A stretch of 64,000 nucleotides of DNA from Prostheceraeus crozeri (taxonomy: Eukaryota; Platyhelminthes; Polycladida; Euryleptidae), in the NCBI GenBank assembly GCA_907163375.1, contig CAJQUW010007404.1:744001-808000 (forward strand), given 5' to 3'. The translations under genes and the position numbers were made by a program. The notes below the pieces were generated by a model. The model was not told the DNA's origin. It did no database searches and saw only the letters and a list, made by a program, of their open reading frames with translations. This document shows positions 1 through 11,200 of the stretch, in pieces; position 1 is the first letter of the stretch; every line of letters starts with the position of its first letter.

Positions 1-1530
1 ACTCATACGATGAAGTTCTTACTTTCATTTATTTCTAACGTACACACTGTTGAAACTTTATTTTTCAACTTGTAAACGGTTGAAACTTTTTTTTGTTTCT
101 AACATATAAACAGCTAAAACTTTATTTCCATCATACACACTATTCAAACTTTATTTTAATCTGTAAACTGTTGAAACGATACTTTTCATTTACAACTAGT
201 AGAATGTTGAGTCTAACTTGCAAACTAGTAAATCATACGATCGTACTTTACAAACAGATTAAACTTTATTTCTAACGTAGACACTGTTGAAACTTTATTT
301 TTAACTTGTAAACGGTTAAAAACTTTATTTCTAACGTACACACTATTGAAACTTCATTTTTAATTTGTAAACTGGTGAAACTTCATTTTATTTCTAACAT
401 ACAAGCTGATAAAACTTTATTCTTAACTTGTAAACTGGTGAAGCTTCATTTTATTTCTAACATGCAAACAGATAGAACTTTATTCTTAACATACGCACTA
501 TTGAAACTTTATTTTTAACTTGTTAACGGTTGAAACTTTGTTTTATTTCTAACATACAAACAGATAAAACTTTATTCTTAACTTGTAAACTGATGAAACT
601 TCATTTTATTTCTAACATACAAACAGATAGAACTTTATTCTTAACATACACACTATTGAAACTTTATTTTTAACTTGTAAACGGTTGAAACTTTGTTTTA
701 TTTCTAACATACAAACACATAAAGCTTTATTCTTAACATACACACTATTGAAACTTTATTTCTAACGTACACACTATTGAAACTTTATTTTTAACTTTTA
801 AACTGGTGAAACTTTATTTCATTTCTAACATACATGCAGATAAAATTTATTCTTAACTTGTAAACTGGTGAAACTTCATTTTATTTCAAACATATAAACA
901 GATAGACCTTTATTCTTAACATACACACTATTGAAACTTTATTCTTAACTTGTAAACTATTGAAACTTTAATTTTAACTTGTAAACGGTTGAAACTTTTT
1001 TTCTAACGTACACATTATTGAAACTTTATTTTTACTTTTTAAACTGGTGAAACTTTATTTCATTTCTGACATACAAGCAGATGAAACTTTATTCTTAACT
1101 TGTAAACTGGTGAACCTTCATTTTTATTTCTAACATACAAACAGATAGAACTTTATTCTTAACTTGTAAACTATTGAAACTTTAATTTTAATTTGTAAAC
1201 GGTTGAAACTTTGTTTCTAACGTACACATTATTGAAACTATAATTTTAACTTTTAAACTGGTGAAACTTTATTTCATTTCTGACATACAAGCAGATGAAA
1301 CTTTATTCTTAACTTGTAAACTGGTGAACCTTCATTTTTATTTCTAAGATACAAACAGATAGAACTTTATTCTTAACTTTTAAACTATTGAAACTTTAAT
1401 TTTAACTTTTAAACTGTTGAAACTTTATTTTTAATCTGTAAACTGTTGAAACTATATCTTTCGTTTACAAATAGTAGAACGCTTAGTCTAACTTGCAAAC
1501 TAGTAAATCTTGTTCGTCATCGAATCTAAC
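1..1530. repeat. AT-rich degenerate minisatellite (about 32-bp unit)
   Basis: The whole stretch is made of imperfect copies of a unit of roughly 30-34 bases built around GAAACTTTATTTTTAACTTG followed by TAAACGGTT or TAAACTGGTG. These often alternate with a second form, TTTCTAACATACAAACAGAT, giving dimers of about 64 bases. Copies differ by many substitutions, so it is not a fresh expansion. A distinct non-unit segment (ACAAATAGTAGAACGCTTAG and its variants) occurs at about 181-235 and 1447-1515, with a third relative at about 6805-6872. The short ORF inside is an artefact of the repeat. The array runs off the left edge, so its full length is unknown. Confidence 0.85.
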
Positions 1531-1601
1531 TGTTTAAATCTTCATCATGGAAATCAATGTTCCGCAGTCATTTGAAAAAGATATGATCGCCCCAAAGTGA
1601 T

Positions 1602-1838
1602 TTGATCCTACCTATTTCTGTTGGTGAGAAAAAAGAATACATTTTACGTGATTTCATTCATGATAAAGACGCTTCATATGGAATAGTCGAGAAGATGTTT
1701 GAATCTATTTTCTATCATCTCGTCGTCAAACAAACTATACCCTCTATTACTATCAAAATTACCAATGGTTTACAAGAGTGCATCCATGTGAAAGATACTA
1801 AATCCCTCGTAACTTTAGTGTTTCGAAAAACAAAGTGA
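1602..1838 (+). CDS. small hypothetical ORF, probably part of the Polinton-type cluster
   Basis: An open frame of about 78 codons that I do not recognise. The product is mixed in charge, has no membrane segment or cysteine cluster, and ends in a basic tail. It is tail-to-tail with the DNA polymerase gene, with under 200 bases between the two stops. A good poly(A) signal (AATAAA) lies at 1862-1867, about 25 bases after the stop, which supports transcription on this strand. The start is not settled because the frame opens at a non-ATG codon, so this may be only the last part of a longer product. Function unknown; assignment to the element rests on position alone. Confidence 0.4.
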   Translation: MILPISVGEKKEYILRDFIHDKDASYGIVEKMFESIFYHLVVKQTIPSITIKITNGLQECIHVKDTKSLVTLVFRKTK

Positions 1839-1861
1839 AGTCATTGTGATATGTTTATTGA

Positions 1862-1867
1862 AATAAA
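1862..1867 (+). promoter_or_regulatory. poly(A) signal AATAAA after the small ORF
   Basis: AATAAA lies about 25 bases downstream of the stop at 1836-1838, in AT-rich DNA before the convergent polymerase gene. Confidence 0.45.
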
Positions 1868-2016
1868 AATATGTATATGAAAAAGTCTTTTCACAGATAT
1901 AGGGAAATGAGCTGACTGTAGGCATATATTCACAAGGAAGAAACGATCTCATGCGATACATAAAACAACCATGTATATCTACAAAAAGCAACATCAAAAT
2001 ACTGAGTTAAAGTTGA

Positions 2017-5000
2017 TTATGTCAATACATCTCCTGAATGTGGTAGCGTGAGTTTTATTCTTTTGGGTGGAGGTATGTTTGTGTCAGGATGTCCATGTGG
2101 AAGAGATGTGTTATGTCCTATCCAACACCTCTTATCTTCCCATGCTGAAAGTTCTCGTTTCTTGAACGTGTGCGTTTTCACAGTATGAACTTGAGATTTT
2201 AAGATTGTCATATTGACAAACGTTATAGTTTTATTTTTATAGGCCTTCTTATAGGACCGATGTTTCATTTTGTGAACAATGGAATTTGATATACCTTTAG
2301 CACGCTTAATACTATCTGCACATTCTTTTGATTTCATGGAATACATTTTAGGACGGAGGAGAATCATTTCATCTATTTCCTTTCCTGCTGTTTCATCCTT
2401 AAAACAACCAAGTTTGGCTTTATTCTGTATGGAATAGAGTGGATGAGTGGGATTGTAGTTAGATGTATCGAAATATTTTTCTAATGACTTACCTACTTCA
2501 TTAAAATTTAAATCTTTTTGAGTGGTAATTCCTAAAAAGAAACTATCTGTATCACCACCCAGCAAGCGAACCTCTTTTACGAGAGGGCATGGTTTTAATA
2601 TTTTGTAGAAGAGTTGATACATTTCAAGCTTGGAATAATCTAAAACGGCTTGCCCAATATAGATGGGTTTGCACAACTCAACTTCAGATTTTATCATTTT
2701 AACACCTACAAGATCCTCATCGATGATGTCTCTATCAATGAAAAGAGGTGATGAGGTCAATTTGTGATATTTTTGTTCATCAACGACTAGTTTGTAGTTC
2801 ATACGTTTTCTAACATCCTCCATGGTCTTTCCGAAAAGACTTATTCTTATATTTATAAAAATCCTTTTCAAAATTATTTTGGGCGACTGCACGTTTTTGA
2901 CTGTTACTATCTATGTAGGGTTTGAGGAAGGCTTTCTGTCTAAATTTGATAATGCGGTGAACTGACTTTAGAAGCATGCCCATTTCTAAATAGAATTTTA
3001 GTATGCAGAAGTGTACGAGATAATTTTTCTTATCATATTGGGTGAGCAAAAGTTTGCGGCATGGTTTGTACCTTGGCTGTCCACACTCTGTTAAGTTATT
3101 ATGAAATTGTGACATGAATGGTGAAAACATATCTTCAGTCACTTCACCAGATTCAGGTGCGAGTGAGAAATCAGCAGTTTTATTTTTAATACTATTTGGA
3201 TAAATCAAATCCACTTCAAAATAATATCCCCAATCACCTTCATCTGGAATCTTCAGAATGTTTGAAGGGTTGGAGTAATACGTAAGCTCATCTTGATTTA
3301 ACCAACTAAACTCGGAATGAGGTAGTGGTTTAGACAGTGAACTGCCATATAAATTATTTTGGTCATAGTACTTTAGGTGGATATGATCATTACCTACTGT
3401 TTTAGATTTTATGTGATGTTTATTCACAAATGTGAGACCACCGCGTATTCCGCGCTCAAATATGTTATACATCTCGGGGTCTTGGAAGAGATGGATGGTC
3501 TCACCAGTCATTTTAAAGGCTGATTTAAAGGACATGGCTGGTAGACTGACAAAGTGGACAGCATCTAATTTGTCTTCTTCTAATGCCACTCGTCGAAATT
3601 CCTGAAAGACATCAGCCAGCAAAATGACATCTAATTCTAAGTAAGCGATCATATAATCGCCAAACGTTTTACAATCAAATTTTAACCATGCCTCTTGAGC
3701 ATGTTCATAGTCCTCTACTGGACAATCTTGACCCGTCAAATCGTTTTGGAATTTGTCAATGGAAGGAAGGGTTGTTTTATTTAGTTTAGACATTGAGCTA
3801 AAATACGCATAGGGAAAGACTCCTTTGCGAGTGATTATTTCATCCGTTAAGTTTGGATAGTGTTTCTTCAAAGTTTGACTATGGGGAAGAAACTTGAGAT
3901 TACGAACGAGAGAAGCTAGTGACGCTGACATGAATTGGAATGAATCTAAAAATTTTATTTCGAAGAAGACTGTCTTATTTTCTTTAGTTTTATCTACTGG
4001 TACTTTTGCTGTCATTGCCATGAATTTTTCCCTCGTTTGCGCTATTACATTAAACTGCCACGATTTCATCTGGCTCAACCCTCCTTTTATGAGCATATGA
4101 CTGTCATAGCCCTTAAAGTTATGAAAAATGACGGGTAGTGCACGACGTCTCAACCTAAGTGAAAAGCTACATTTGGAGCAGAGTGCGTTTCTAAATTTAC
4201 CAGTGATGTGATCATGATCACGCACTTTCTTAATTTTATCGTCATCAAACGTTTTATGACATTTAGGGCACGATGTGCAACTTTCAAATTTTTGTTTGTC
4301 TTCATCTGACATATGTAGTGACTTACGCTGCAATTGGGAATCATATGATTGTTGAAATTTAGCAGCTTTATCGAGAAATTCTAGAAATTTTGAAATGCAA
4401 TCTTCACCTTGCCAAGTATGCATTTTGTTTTGTCTATTCCTAAAGTGGTCATGCCATACTTCATAGCAGGATATGGCTGCTGGCTTGTGGATGATATCAT
4501 CAATGTAGCATTCTATGTCTGCGTAAATGACACGCAGGGGACTTAATTCGTCACCATTATCCCTATGTGAAAATATTTTATCTTTGGGCATGCGTTCAAT
4601 TTGTAATTTACCTCGCTTGCACCATTCATAGTGAGTTTCGAAATTATCTTTACTCCAAAAGGAGCGGATGCAGCGGTCGCATACAAAATGTTCACCTCTT
4701 TTAGAGTGCCCCAAGTGAGTGTACAAGCGAGAGATTTTGGGAATACCACAGTAGTGCCATTCCTCGCTATCATCTTGTTTTACTAATAAGAGGTTGACTA
4801 CACGTTCATAACAAGTTGAACGTGAATTATAGCGGGCACCCTTCAACCCCTTCTCCCACACGTGAACGACAATTTTAATCTGATTATGTTTTTCGAACGT
4901 TTCTACATCTTTGATTTTCATGTTGTCACTATCACAACCTTCAAAGTCTAGTTCATCCTCCCACTGTCTATAGCTATAGGTGCGATCTCGATGCGCGTTG

Positions 5001-5311
5001 ATATCATTATAGTGAAGGATGGATAGGACTGCATATTTGAAACACTGTGATTTACAATCAACATTGATGACAGCTTTCTTATTATACAACGTTTTTGGTA
5101 GTTTAAATGTGCCTCGAGCTGCATGACTTCCTAATAGGGAAATTTTGAATATGGCTGAGTCCACACCATCAAAAATGAGAGCGCTGTCGCGTTCATTGAA
5201 TTTATCTACATTTGATTTTAAACATTGAATGTGAAAATTTAGCCAAGACTCGCAGTCTACAACTTCGGTTGCGGAAGAGGAAGGAACATGAAACTGTATT
5301 CTCTCCGTCAC
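2017..5311 (-). pseudogene. PolB: Protein-primed family B DNA polymerase, Polinton type (fossil)
   Basis: This would replicate the element's DNA from a protein primer. The roughly 1,100 codons match the usual length for Polinton polymerases. In order it shows: an N-terminal module with a CFKYAV segment and an FEKHNQIKI segment; a Cys/His knuckle (CDRC, then H and C) following HYCGIPKISRL; exonuclease motif I (YADIECY); a second CxxC/DHDH zinc-binding patch; exonuclease motif II (FHNFKGYDSHML); exonuclease motif III (YLELDVILLADV); polymerase motif A (YYDQNNLYGSSL); motif B (a LFGKTMEDVRKR segment); and motif C (GGDTDSFF). All catalytic carboxylates of both active sites are present. The zinc-finger ORF lies directly upstream on the same strand. 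The gene looks broken by about one break. The motif set and order make the family call strong. Confidence 0.88.
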
Positions 5312-5832
5312 TTGACCCGTTGAAAATCTATTTTAATATATTTTAGTTTAAGGTAGATGAGCGCCTTCATTCTAAAATTGTCTAAATTGTTGAAGAGCGC
5401 TTCGATAATGTTAGAATTTTGAAGGAGCCACTCAGGAAAATCTACTATTTGAGTATTGGACTCCATGCAGTAGTCGCGTACTAAATTATTATGCGAAACA
5501 TTAATGAGGGAGATGGTAGAGGTACCGTTGGTGTAGTGATCATTTGCATGCGTGTGTTGAAGTCTGTGCGAAGATCGCTGAAAGTGACTATCAAAAGAAA
5601 GAGGGCACAAATCGCAAGGAAAGGAGATGTCATCGTCAGAATCAACTTCACCTCCGGAGATTGATGCCGCTTTGCGTTGACACACACGTTGTTTGATGTG
5701 TCGAAGGAGGCTGTGCTTCCTTGTAAACATATGTCCGCAGTCGGCACATTCCCACTCGTTGCCTTGTCGCGAGAGTCCTGAGCTGGAACTCACATCACCT
5801 GAAAGAGAAATCATTCTATCACCTCTGTTCAA
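5308..5832 (-). CDS. C2H2 zinc-finger ORF upstream of the polymerase
   Basis: About 174 codons on the strand of the polymerase and directly before it. The first finger-like motif reads CADCGHMF then H and C with close to C2H2 spacing (about residues 28-51). The second, CDLCPLSF then SHRLQHTH, lies at about residues 73-95. Between them is an acidic patch (GGEVDSDDDISF). The C-terminal half is hydrophobic-helical and unrecognised. Zinc fingers at the N-terminal side of the polymerase are often seen in Polinton-type elements, so this may be a DNA-binding partner or a leader part of the polymerase. The first ATG codon lies a few codons inside the open frame, near 5814. Treated as part of the fossil element. 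Confidence 0.6.
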   Translation of the reverse strand: MNRGDRMISLSGDVSSSSGLSRQGNEWECADCGHMFTRKHSLLRHIKQRVCQRKAASISGGEVDSDDDISFPCDLCPLSFDSHFQRSSHRLQHTHANDHYTNGTSTISLINVSHNNLVRDYCMESNTQIVDFPEWLLQNSNIIEALFNNLDNFRMKALIYLKLKYIKIDFQRVK

Positions 5833-6030
5833 GTCTCAGTGTATTGTTACAACCTACTTTGACTCAACAACTCTAAACTTTCCTCGAGAAGGGAGGGCGT
5901 TGGTGATGAAGTTGATGCCTGAAATTGAGGAAGATGCTATTAGCCACACGTTTGAGGGAGGTGAGTGAAGAAATTTTCAACTTACCATTTCAACGAAATC
6001 AAGTTTAAGGTTGATACTTCAACAAGATAG

Positions 6031-6155
6031 AGACTTCACTCAAATAATACGTCTCAAATTTGGAATTCACGAGAGAGCAGTTCACTTGTACGCCTCAAAT
6101 ATAGAATTCGCTAGAGAACACTTCACTTATACGTCTCAAAGACAGAGTGAAATGA
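6031..6155 (+). repeat. short tandem repeat in the divergent promoter region (about 45 bp x 2.7)
   Basis: Three successive copies contain TACGTCTCAAA or TACGCCTCAAA followed by GGAATTCACGAGAGA-like sequence, then TTCACTT. They sit between the zinc-finger gene (reading left) and the acidic ORF (reading right). That is where upstream control repeats of a divergent promoter would lie. Confidence 0.55.
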
Positions 6156-6170
6156 CACGAATGTCACTTT

Positions 6171-6180
6171 GCATATATAC
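6171..6180 (+). promoter_or_regulatory. candidate TATA box of the acidic small ORF
   Basis: GCATATATAC lies about 45 bases before the open frame at 6216 and just after the 45-bp repeats. The spacing suits a TATA-type start site near 6200-6210. Inferred from sequence only. Confidence 0.4.
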
Positions 6181-6215
6181 TTTCATATTCATCATTCATT
6201 GGCTGTTCATTCTGA

Positions 6216-6731
6216 TTGGTTGCTTGTTTATACTTAAGAATTAGAAAACATTTCAAAGTCATTATTCACAGTCAACATGACAAGCCCTCCAAAAACATCG
6301 AACACAAATTGGAGTTCTCTTCTCCATGCTCAACACCAAAGGCGCTCGTTGCACCAAACGCTCCAACGAAGGGAAAGGTAGAGAAGGTGTACCGACTGGA
6401 CAATATCAGAAAGTTGTCATTAGCAGCGGATGACGAAGAGGAGAGTGTATGTGAGAAGGAGTGTCCCGACTTAACAGGCGTGAGGTGGAAGTATCTCCAG
6501 TACGATACTGACGATGTGATGGAGATCACCAGCACCAAATTCCTCCACCAATCATGGGAGTGGTACACCCCCAACTCCCAGCCACGAACTATGGCGGAGT
6601 GGGAGTATATCGCCAAAGTGAGGCTTGCAGTGGAAGAACGATTAAAGCAAGTGAACTGTTTTTGTTATCTATGTGAAGCCAGACTCTGGGACGATATTGA
6701 CGATGAAGACCTTTTGAAATACATGCCATAA
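6216..6731 (+). CDS. small acidic hypothetical ORF of the Polinton-type cluster
   Basis: An open frame of about 171 codons that I do not recognise. The middle is acidic (AADDEEESVCEKECPD). It is followed by a tryptophan-rich part (VRWKYLQY, HQSWEWY, MAEWEYIAKVRLAVEERL), a CFCYLC cysteine pair, and a very acidic end (DDIDDEDLL). It reads away from the polymerase block, with the candidate TATA box at 6171 upstream. The stop codon overlaps the poly(A) signal, an economy typical of viral and virus-like genes. Which codon starts translation is not settled. Function unknown. It could also be an unrelated gene next to the element. Confidence 0.5.
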   Translation: MVACLYLRIRKHFKVIIHSQHDKPSKNIEHKLEFSSPCSTPKALVAPNAPTKGKVEKVYRLDNIRKLSLAADDEEESVCEKECPDLTGVRWKYLQYDTDDVMEITSTKFLHQSWEWYTPNSQPRTMAEWEYIAKVRLAVEERLKQVNCFCYLCEARLWDDIDDEDLLKYMP

Positions 6732-6735
6732 TAAA
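6730..6735 (+). promoter_or_regulatory. poly(A) signal overlapping the stop codon
   Basis: AATAAA shares two bases with the TAA stop at 6729-6731 and is followed by a T-rich stretch. This supports a genuine 3' end for the acidic ORF. Confidence 0.5.
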
Positions 6736-6804
6736 TTTTTATTTCGTATTATCTTTGCTTTCATACTGACTTACTTGAATGGGGCTTCAGTGGATGATTT
6801 AACC

Positions 6805-6872
6805 ATGTATACTTTTTCATTTGGAAATAGTAGCACGCTTAGTTTAACTTGTAAATCTTATAACATTTCATA
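6805..6872 (+). repeat. third copy of the segment found in the left minisatellite
   Basis: The segment around GAAATAGTAGCACGCTTAG followed by TTTAACTTGTAAATCTTA closely matches 1447-1515 and, more weakly, 181-235, all in the same direction. Two of the copies thus flank the Polinton-type gene block on its outer sides. Confidence 0.6.
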
Positions 6873-8239
6873 TGGGTGATGATGGTAGCTGAAATAGTGT
6901 TAAATAAAATTAAGATAGCTTACATGATTCTGGGATAGCAATCGACTGCGATCCATGTGTAAAGAGCTTGTTAGACTACGGAAGAGAGAAGTGTGTTATG
7001 TTGCGTGTGGCGCGTGAGTGTCCTCCCATTTCATTCCATTCATCAATTCATCTCATTGATAGAGACAGGTAGAACTCATGGTTCTCATAACGTATGCAAT
7101 GGATAGTTTATAAGGCAACCTTCGCCAGCTGGCTAAATGTCGCCCTGGCGCGAATGCATACTACGTTGAGACAGAGGCAATCACTTGCAAAAATGACGCA
7201 GAGAGGTTTAACAAGATTGACCATTGCCGAATGTCCCTTGCGGTATACATAGCTACGGGTTTCACCGCCGCCCTTTACAGGAACGCCCGTCGAAAGGAAG
7301 TATTATACCGAACTTCATTTGCAACGTTCAAGTTGACTGATAGCAGATTCAACTTAATGATAGTATTCGCCAGACATGAAAACCTGTAGAGTTGGTAAGA
7401 GGTTGACAGACTTTGAGCAGCTTGATAGCAAGCCGTAGAGAGCTTGATTCACCAGCGTTTTGCAATGGAGATGTTTAGAGGCCACCCATGACAAGATAGC
7501 TAAGACTCAACCGATTGGCGTTCAAAGTGCTACGTTGAGAACTGTGTCAAATGCCCAACATGAGACATGAGTTGTCCCAGTGGTTTCGGTCTAAAATATG
7601 ACACACTCCCTTGCCACACTTATCACTACGGCATCGTCTGCCGTCCCGAAGGAACACCCTGTCAGTGGAATATTACAGCAAAACTCTCCGTGTCTTGCTC
7701 GCTTTCAGTGAAAAGCCGCTTATACCATGAGAAGACTGGCTCAGACATCATTAAAAATGCTTTTATTGACTTCAGCAGGGACGAAAACCCCAGAAAACCT
7801 CCAAAAATAGTGAATTTAAATTTTTCAACTTTTTAGCACTACTTATGAAATTTTATAAATAGTCTATCACTTAGGTTAGGTCAATAGCGACCGAACCTTT
7901 TTTGAATCAAGTCAAACGGACTTGTAGAAGCAAAGTTACAAGCCTTTAAAGTTTTGGAGTCTCTTATGGCCTGGAGACGAAGGCCATCTCCTGGCGAACC
8001 TCTAAGTCTGACGCCTTAGCTGATATCAGAAATGAAATTTTCTAAGTCGGTTTCTTACAGAAACCCGGAATTTGGAATGTCCGAAGCTATCATCGGAGCT
8101 CAGAGAGACGACTTACCTCTGACAATCGCTCTCGTCTTAATGACAAGTCTCTCTGGGTTCCCAGCTTATATAGTGTGTGGCGATCAGCTGATGACGTAAT
8201 ATCCATCATCCAAACACTTAAAACGCTTCTATCGCCGAT
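6873..8239. other. no recognisable gene; unassigned DNA before the satellite
   Basis: The base composition is less AT-rich than the flanks. A frame of about 89 codons at 7567-7836 (+) has a cysteine-rich start (SCPSGFGLKYDTLPCHTYHY) but no recognisable domain and may be chance. A TATA-like TTATATAG lies near 8167. I could not tie the stretch to any element family. Confidence 0.5.
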
Positions 8240-11200
8240 TCTAGAGGTCCGATTGAGCTGGAAATACACCATTTCCATGTAGAATTTGACGCTGAATCCG
8301 AATCTGGCCTCCGTTTTCCCATCCGATGGTTCGTTTTGGCGCTAGAGATCAAAACGTCCAAAATTCTAACTCTGTCGTTTTTTCGAAAAAATTTTGTGAA
8401 GAAAAATTTTTTCTCTCCGATTGACTTGAAACTCACCATACAGATAGAGAATTTGACGCTGAATCCGAATCTGGCCTCCGTTTTCCCATCCGATGCTTCG
8501 TTTTGAAGCTACAGCCCAAAACGTCCAAAATTCTAACTCTGTCGTTTTTCGCCAATGTCCAAAAATCTTAAATGGCGTCTCACATCTAAACGAAGAAAGA
8601 TATGAACAAGCCGTTTCTTTCAGTGAATTTGTCTCACTCTTAGCTTTCAAACGAGCTATGGCACGACTAAATCCGTCCACTGGAAGCCAAGATCGAAGCT
8701 AGCTCTCCCGAGGGGGGGACGTCAGCGAAACTTTTTCTCTCCGATTGACTTGAAACTCACCATGTTGATAGAGAATTTCATGCTGATTCCAAATCTGAAA
8801 TCCGTTTTCCCATCCGATGCTTCGTTTTGGCTCTACAGCCCAAAACGTCCAAAATTCTAACTCTGTCGTTTTTCGCCAATGTCCCAAAATCTTAAATGGC
8901 GTCTCACATCTAAACGAAGACAGATATGAACAAGCCGATTCTTTCAGTGAATTTGTCTCACTCTTAGCTTTCAAACGAGCTATTGCACGACAAAATCCGT
9001 TCACTAGAAGCAAAGTTGGAAGGTCGGTGCCGAGGGGGGGGGACGTCAGCGAAAATTTTTTCTCTCCGATTGCGTTCAAATTCACCATACCGATGCAGAA
9101 TTTCACGCTGAATCCGAATCTGGCCTCCGTTTTCCCATCCGATGGTTCGTTTTGGCGCTAGAGACCAAAACGTGCCAAAATTCTAACTCTGTCGTTTTTT
9201 CGAAAAATGTTGAAAATTTTTTCTCTCCGATTGACTTGAAACTCACCATGTTGATAGAGAATTTCATGCTGATTCCAAATCTGAAATCCGTTTTCCAATC
9301 CGATGCTTCGTTTTGAAGCTACAGCCCAAAACGTCCAAAATTCTAACTCTGTCGTTTTTCGCCAATGTCCCAAAATCTTAAATAGCGTCTCAATGTAAAC
9401 GAAGACAGATATGAACAAGCCGATTCTTTCAGTGAATTTGTCTCACTCTTAGCTTTCAAACGAGCTATGGCACGACAAAATCCGTCCACTAGAAGCAAAG
9501 TTGGAAGGTCGGTGCCGAGGGGGGGACGTCAGCGAAAATTTTTTCTCTCCGATTGACTTGAAACTCACCATACAGATAGAGAATTTCATGCTGATTCCAA
9601 ATCTGAAATCCGTTTTCCCATCCGATGCTTCGTTTGGGCGCTACAGACCAAAACGTCCAAAATTCTAACTCTGTCGTTTTTTCGAAAAATGTTGAAAATT
9701 TTTTCTCGCCGATTGCCTTGAAACTCACCATACAGATAGAGAATTTCACGCTGATTCCAAATCTGAAATCCGTTTTCCAATCCGATGCTTCGTTTTGAAG
9801 CTACAGACCAAAACGTCCAAAATTCTAACTCTGTCGTTTTTCGCCAATGTCCCAAAATCTTAAATAGCGTCTCAATCTAAACGAAGACAGATATGAACAA
9901 GCCGATTCTTTCAGTGAATTTGTCTCACTCTTAGCTTTCAAACGAGCTATGGCACGACTAAATCCGTCCACTGGAAGCCAAGATCGAAGCTACCTCTCCC
10001 GAGGGGGGGGACGTCATCGAAACTTTTTCTCTCCGATTGACTTGAAACTCACCATGTTGATAGAGAATTTCATGCTGATTCCAAATCTGAAATCCGTTTT
10101 CCCATCCGATGCTTCGTCTTGGCTCTACAGCCCAAAACGTCCAAAATTCTAACTCTGTCGTTTTTCGCCAATGTCCCAAAATCTTAAATGGCGTCTCACA
10201 TCTAAACGAAGACAGATATGAACAAGCCGATTCTTTCAGTGAATTTGTCTCACTCTTAGCTTTCAAACGAGCTATGGCACGACAAAATCCGTCCACTAGA
10301 AGCAAAGTTGGAAGGTCGGTGCCGAGGGGAGACGTCAGCGAAAATTTTTTCTCTCCGATTGACTTCAAATTCACCATACAGATAGAGAATTTCATGCTGA
10401 TTCCAAATCTGGCCTCCGTTTTCCCATCCGATGGTTCGTTTTGGCGCTAGAGACCAAAACGTCCAAAATTCTAACTCTGTCATTTTTTCGAAAAATGTTG
10501 AAAATTTTTTCTCTCCGATTGCCTTGAAACTCACCATACAGATAGAGAATTTCACGCTGATTCCAAATCTGAAATCCGTTTTCCAATCCGATGGTTCGTT
10601 TTGAAGCTACAGCCCAAAACGTCCAAAATTCTAACTCTGTCGTTTTTCGCCAATGTCCCAAAATCTTAAATGGCGTCTCACATCTAAACGAAGACAGATA
10701 TGAACAAGCCGATTCTTTCAGTGAATTTGTCTCACTCTTAGCGTTCAAACGAGCTATGGCACGACAAAATCCGTCCACTAGAAGCAAAGTTGGAAGGTCG
10801 GTGCCGAGGGGGGGACGTCAGCGAAAATTTTTTCTCTCCGATTGACTTGAAACTCACCATACAGATAGAGAATTTCATGCTGATTCCAAATCTGAAATCC
10901 GTTTTCCCATCCGATGCTTCGTTTTGACGCTAGAGACCAAAACGTCCAAAATTCTAACTCTGTCGTTTTTTCGAAAAATGTTGAAAATTTTTTCTCTCCG
11001 ATTGCCTTGAAACTCACCATACAGATAGAGAATTTCACGCTGATTCCAAATCTGAAATCCGTTTTCCAATCCGATGCTTCGTTTTGGCTCTACAGCCCAA
11101 AACGTCCAAAATTCTAACTCTGTCGTTTTTCGCCAATGTCCCAAAATCTTAAATGGCGTCTCACATCTAAACGAAGACAGATATGAACAAGCCGATTCTT

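Larger units (their letters stand above)
1546..6735. mobile_element. Polinton/Maverick-type element, partial (fossil)
   Basis: A cluster of compact ORFs is centred on a protein-primed family B DNA polymerase typical of Polintons and the related adintovirus-like elements. Parts seen are a small ORF on + (1602-1838), the polymerase on - (2017-5311), a C2H2 zinc-finger ORF on - (5308-5832) and a small acidic ORF on + (6216-6731). Short intergenic gaps, and a poly(A) signal overlapping a stop codon, fit a virus-like gene layout. Integrase, capsid, packaging ATPase and protease genes are not visible. They may lie left of the window or be lost. Terminal inverted repeats were not found, so the ends given are only those of the recognisable genes. 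It looks broken, with about one or two breaks, and moderately young because most of the polymerase is well preserved. Confidence 0.7.

Noticed and set aside
3894-4773. Small ORFs overlapping the polymerase gene in other frames
   Set aside because: No domains; the polymerase frame explains the conservation.
5693-5968. Plus-strand ORF opposite the zinc-finger gene
   Set aside because: It is the antisense of a gene with clear zinc-finger motifs and has no domain of its own.
6272-6616. Minus-strand ORF opposite the acidic gene
   Set aside because: The plus strand has a TATA box and a poly(A) signal; the minus frame has neither.
8090-8278. Possible LTR end with TTATATAG before the satellite
   Set aside because: No matching second copy, no TG/CA borders and no primer-binding site could be recognised.
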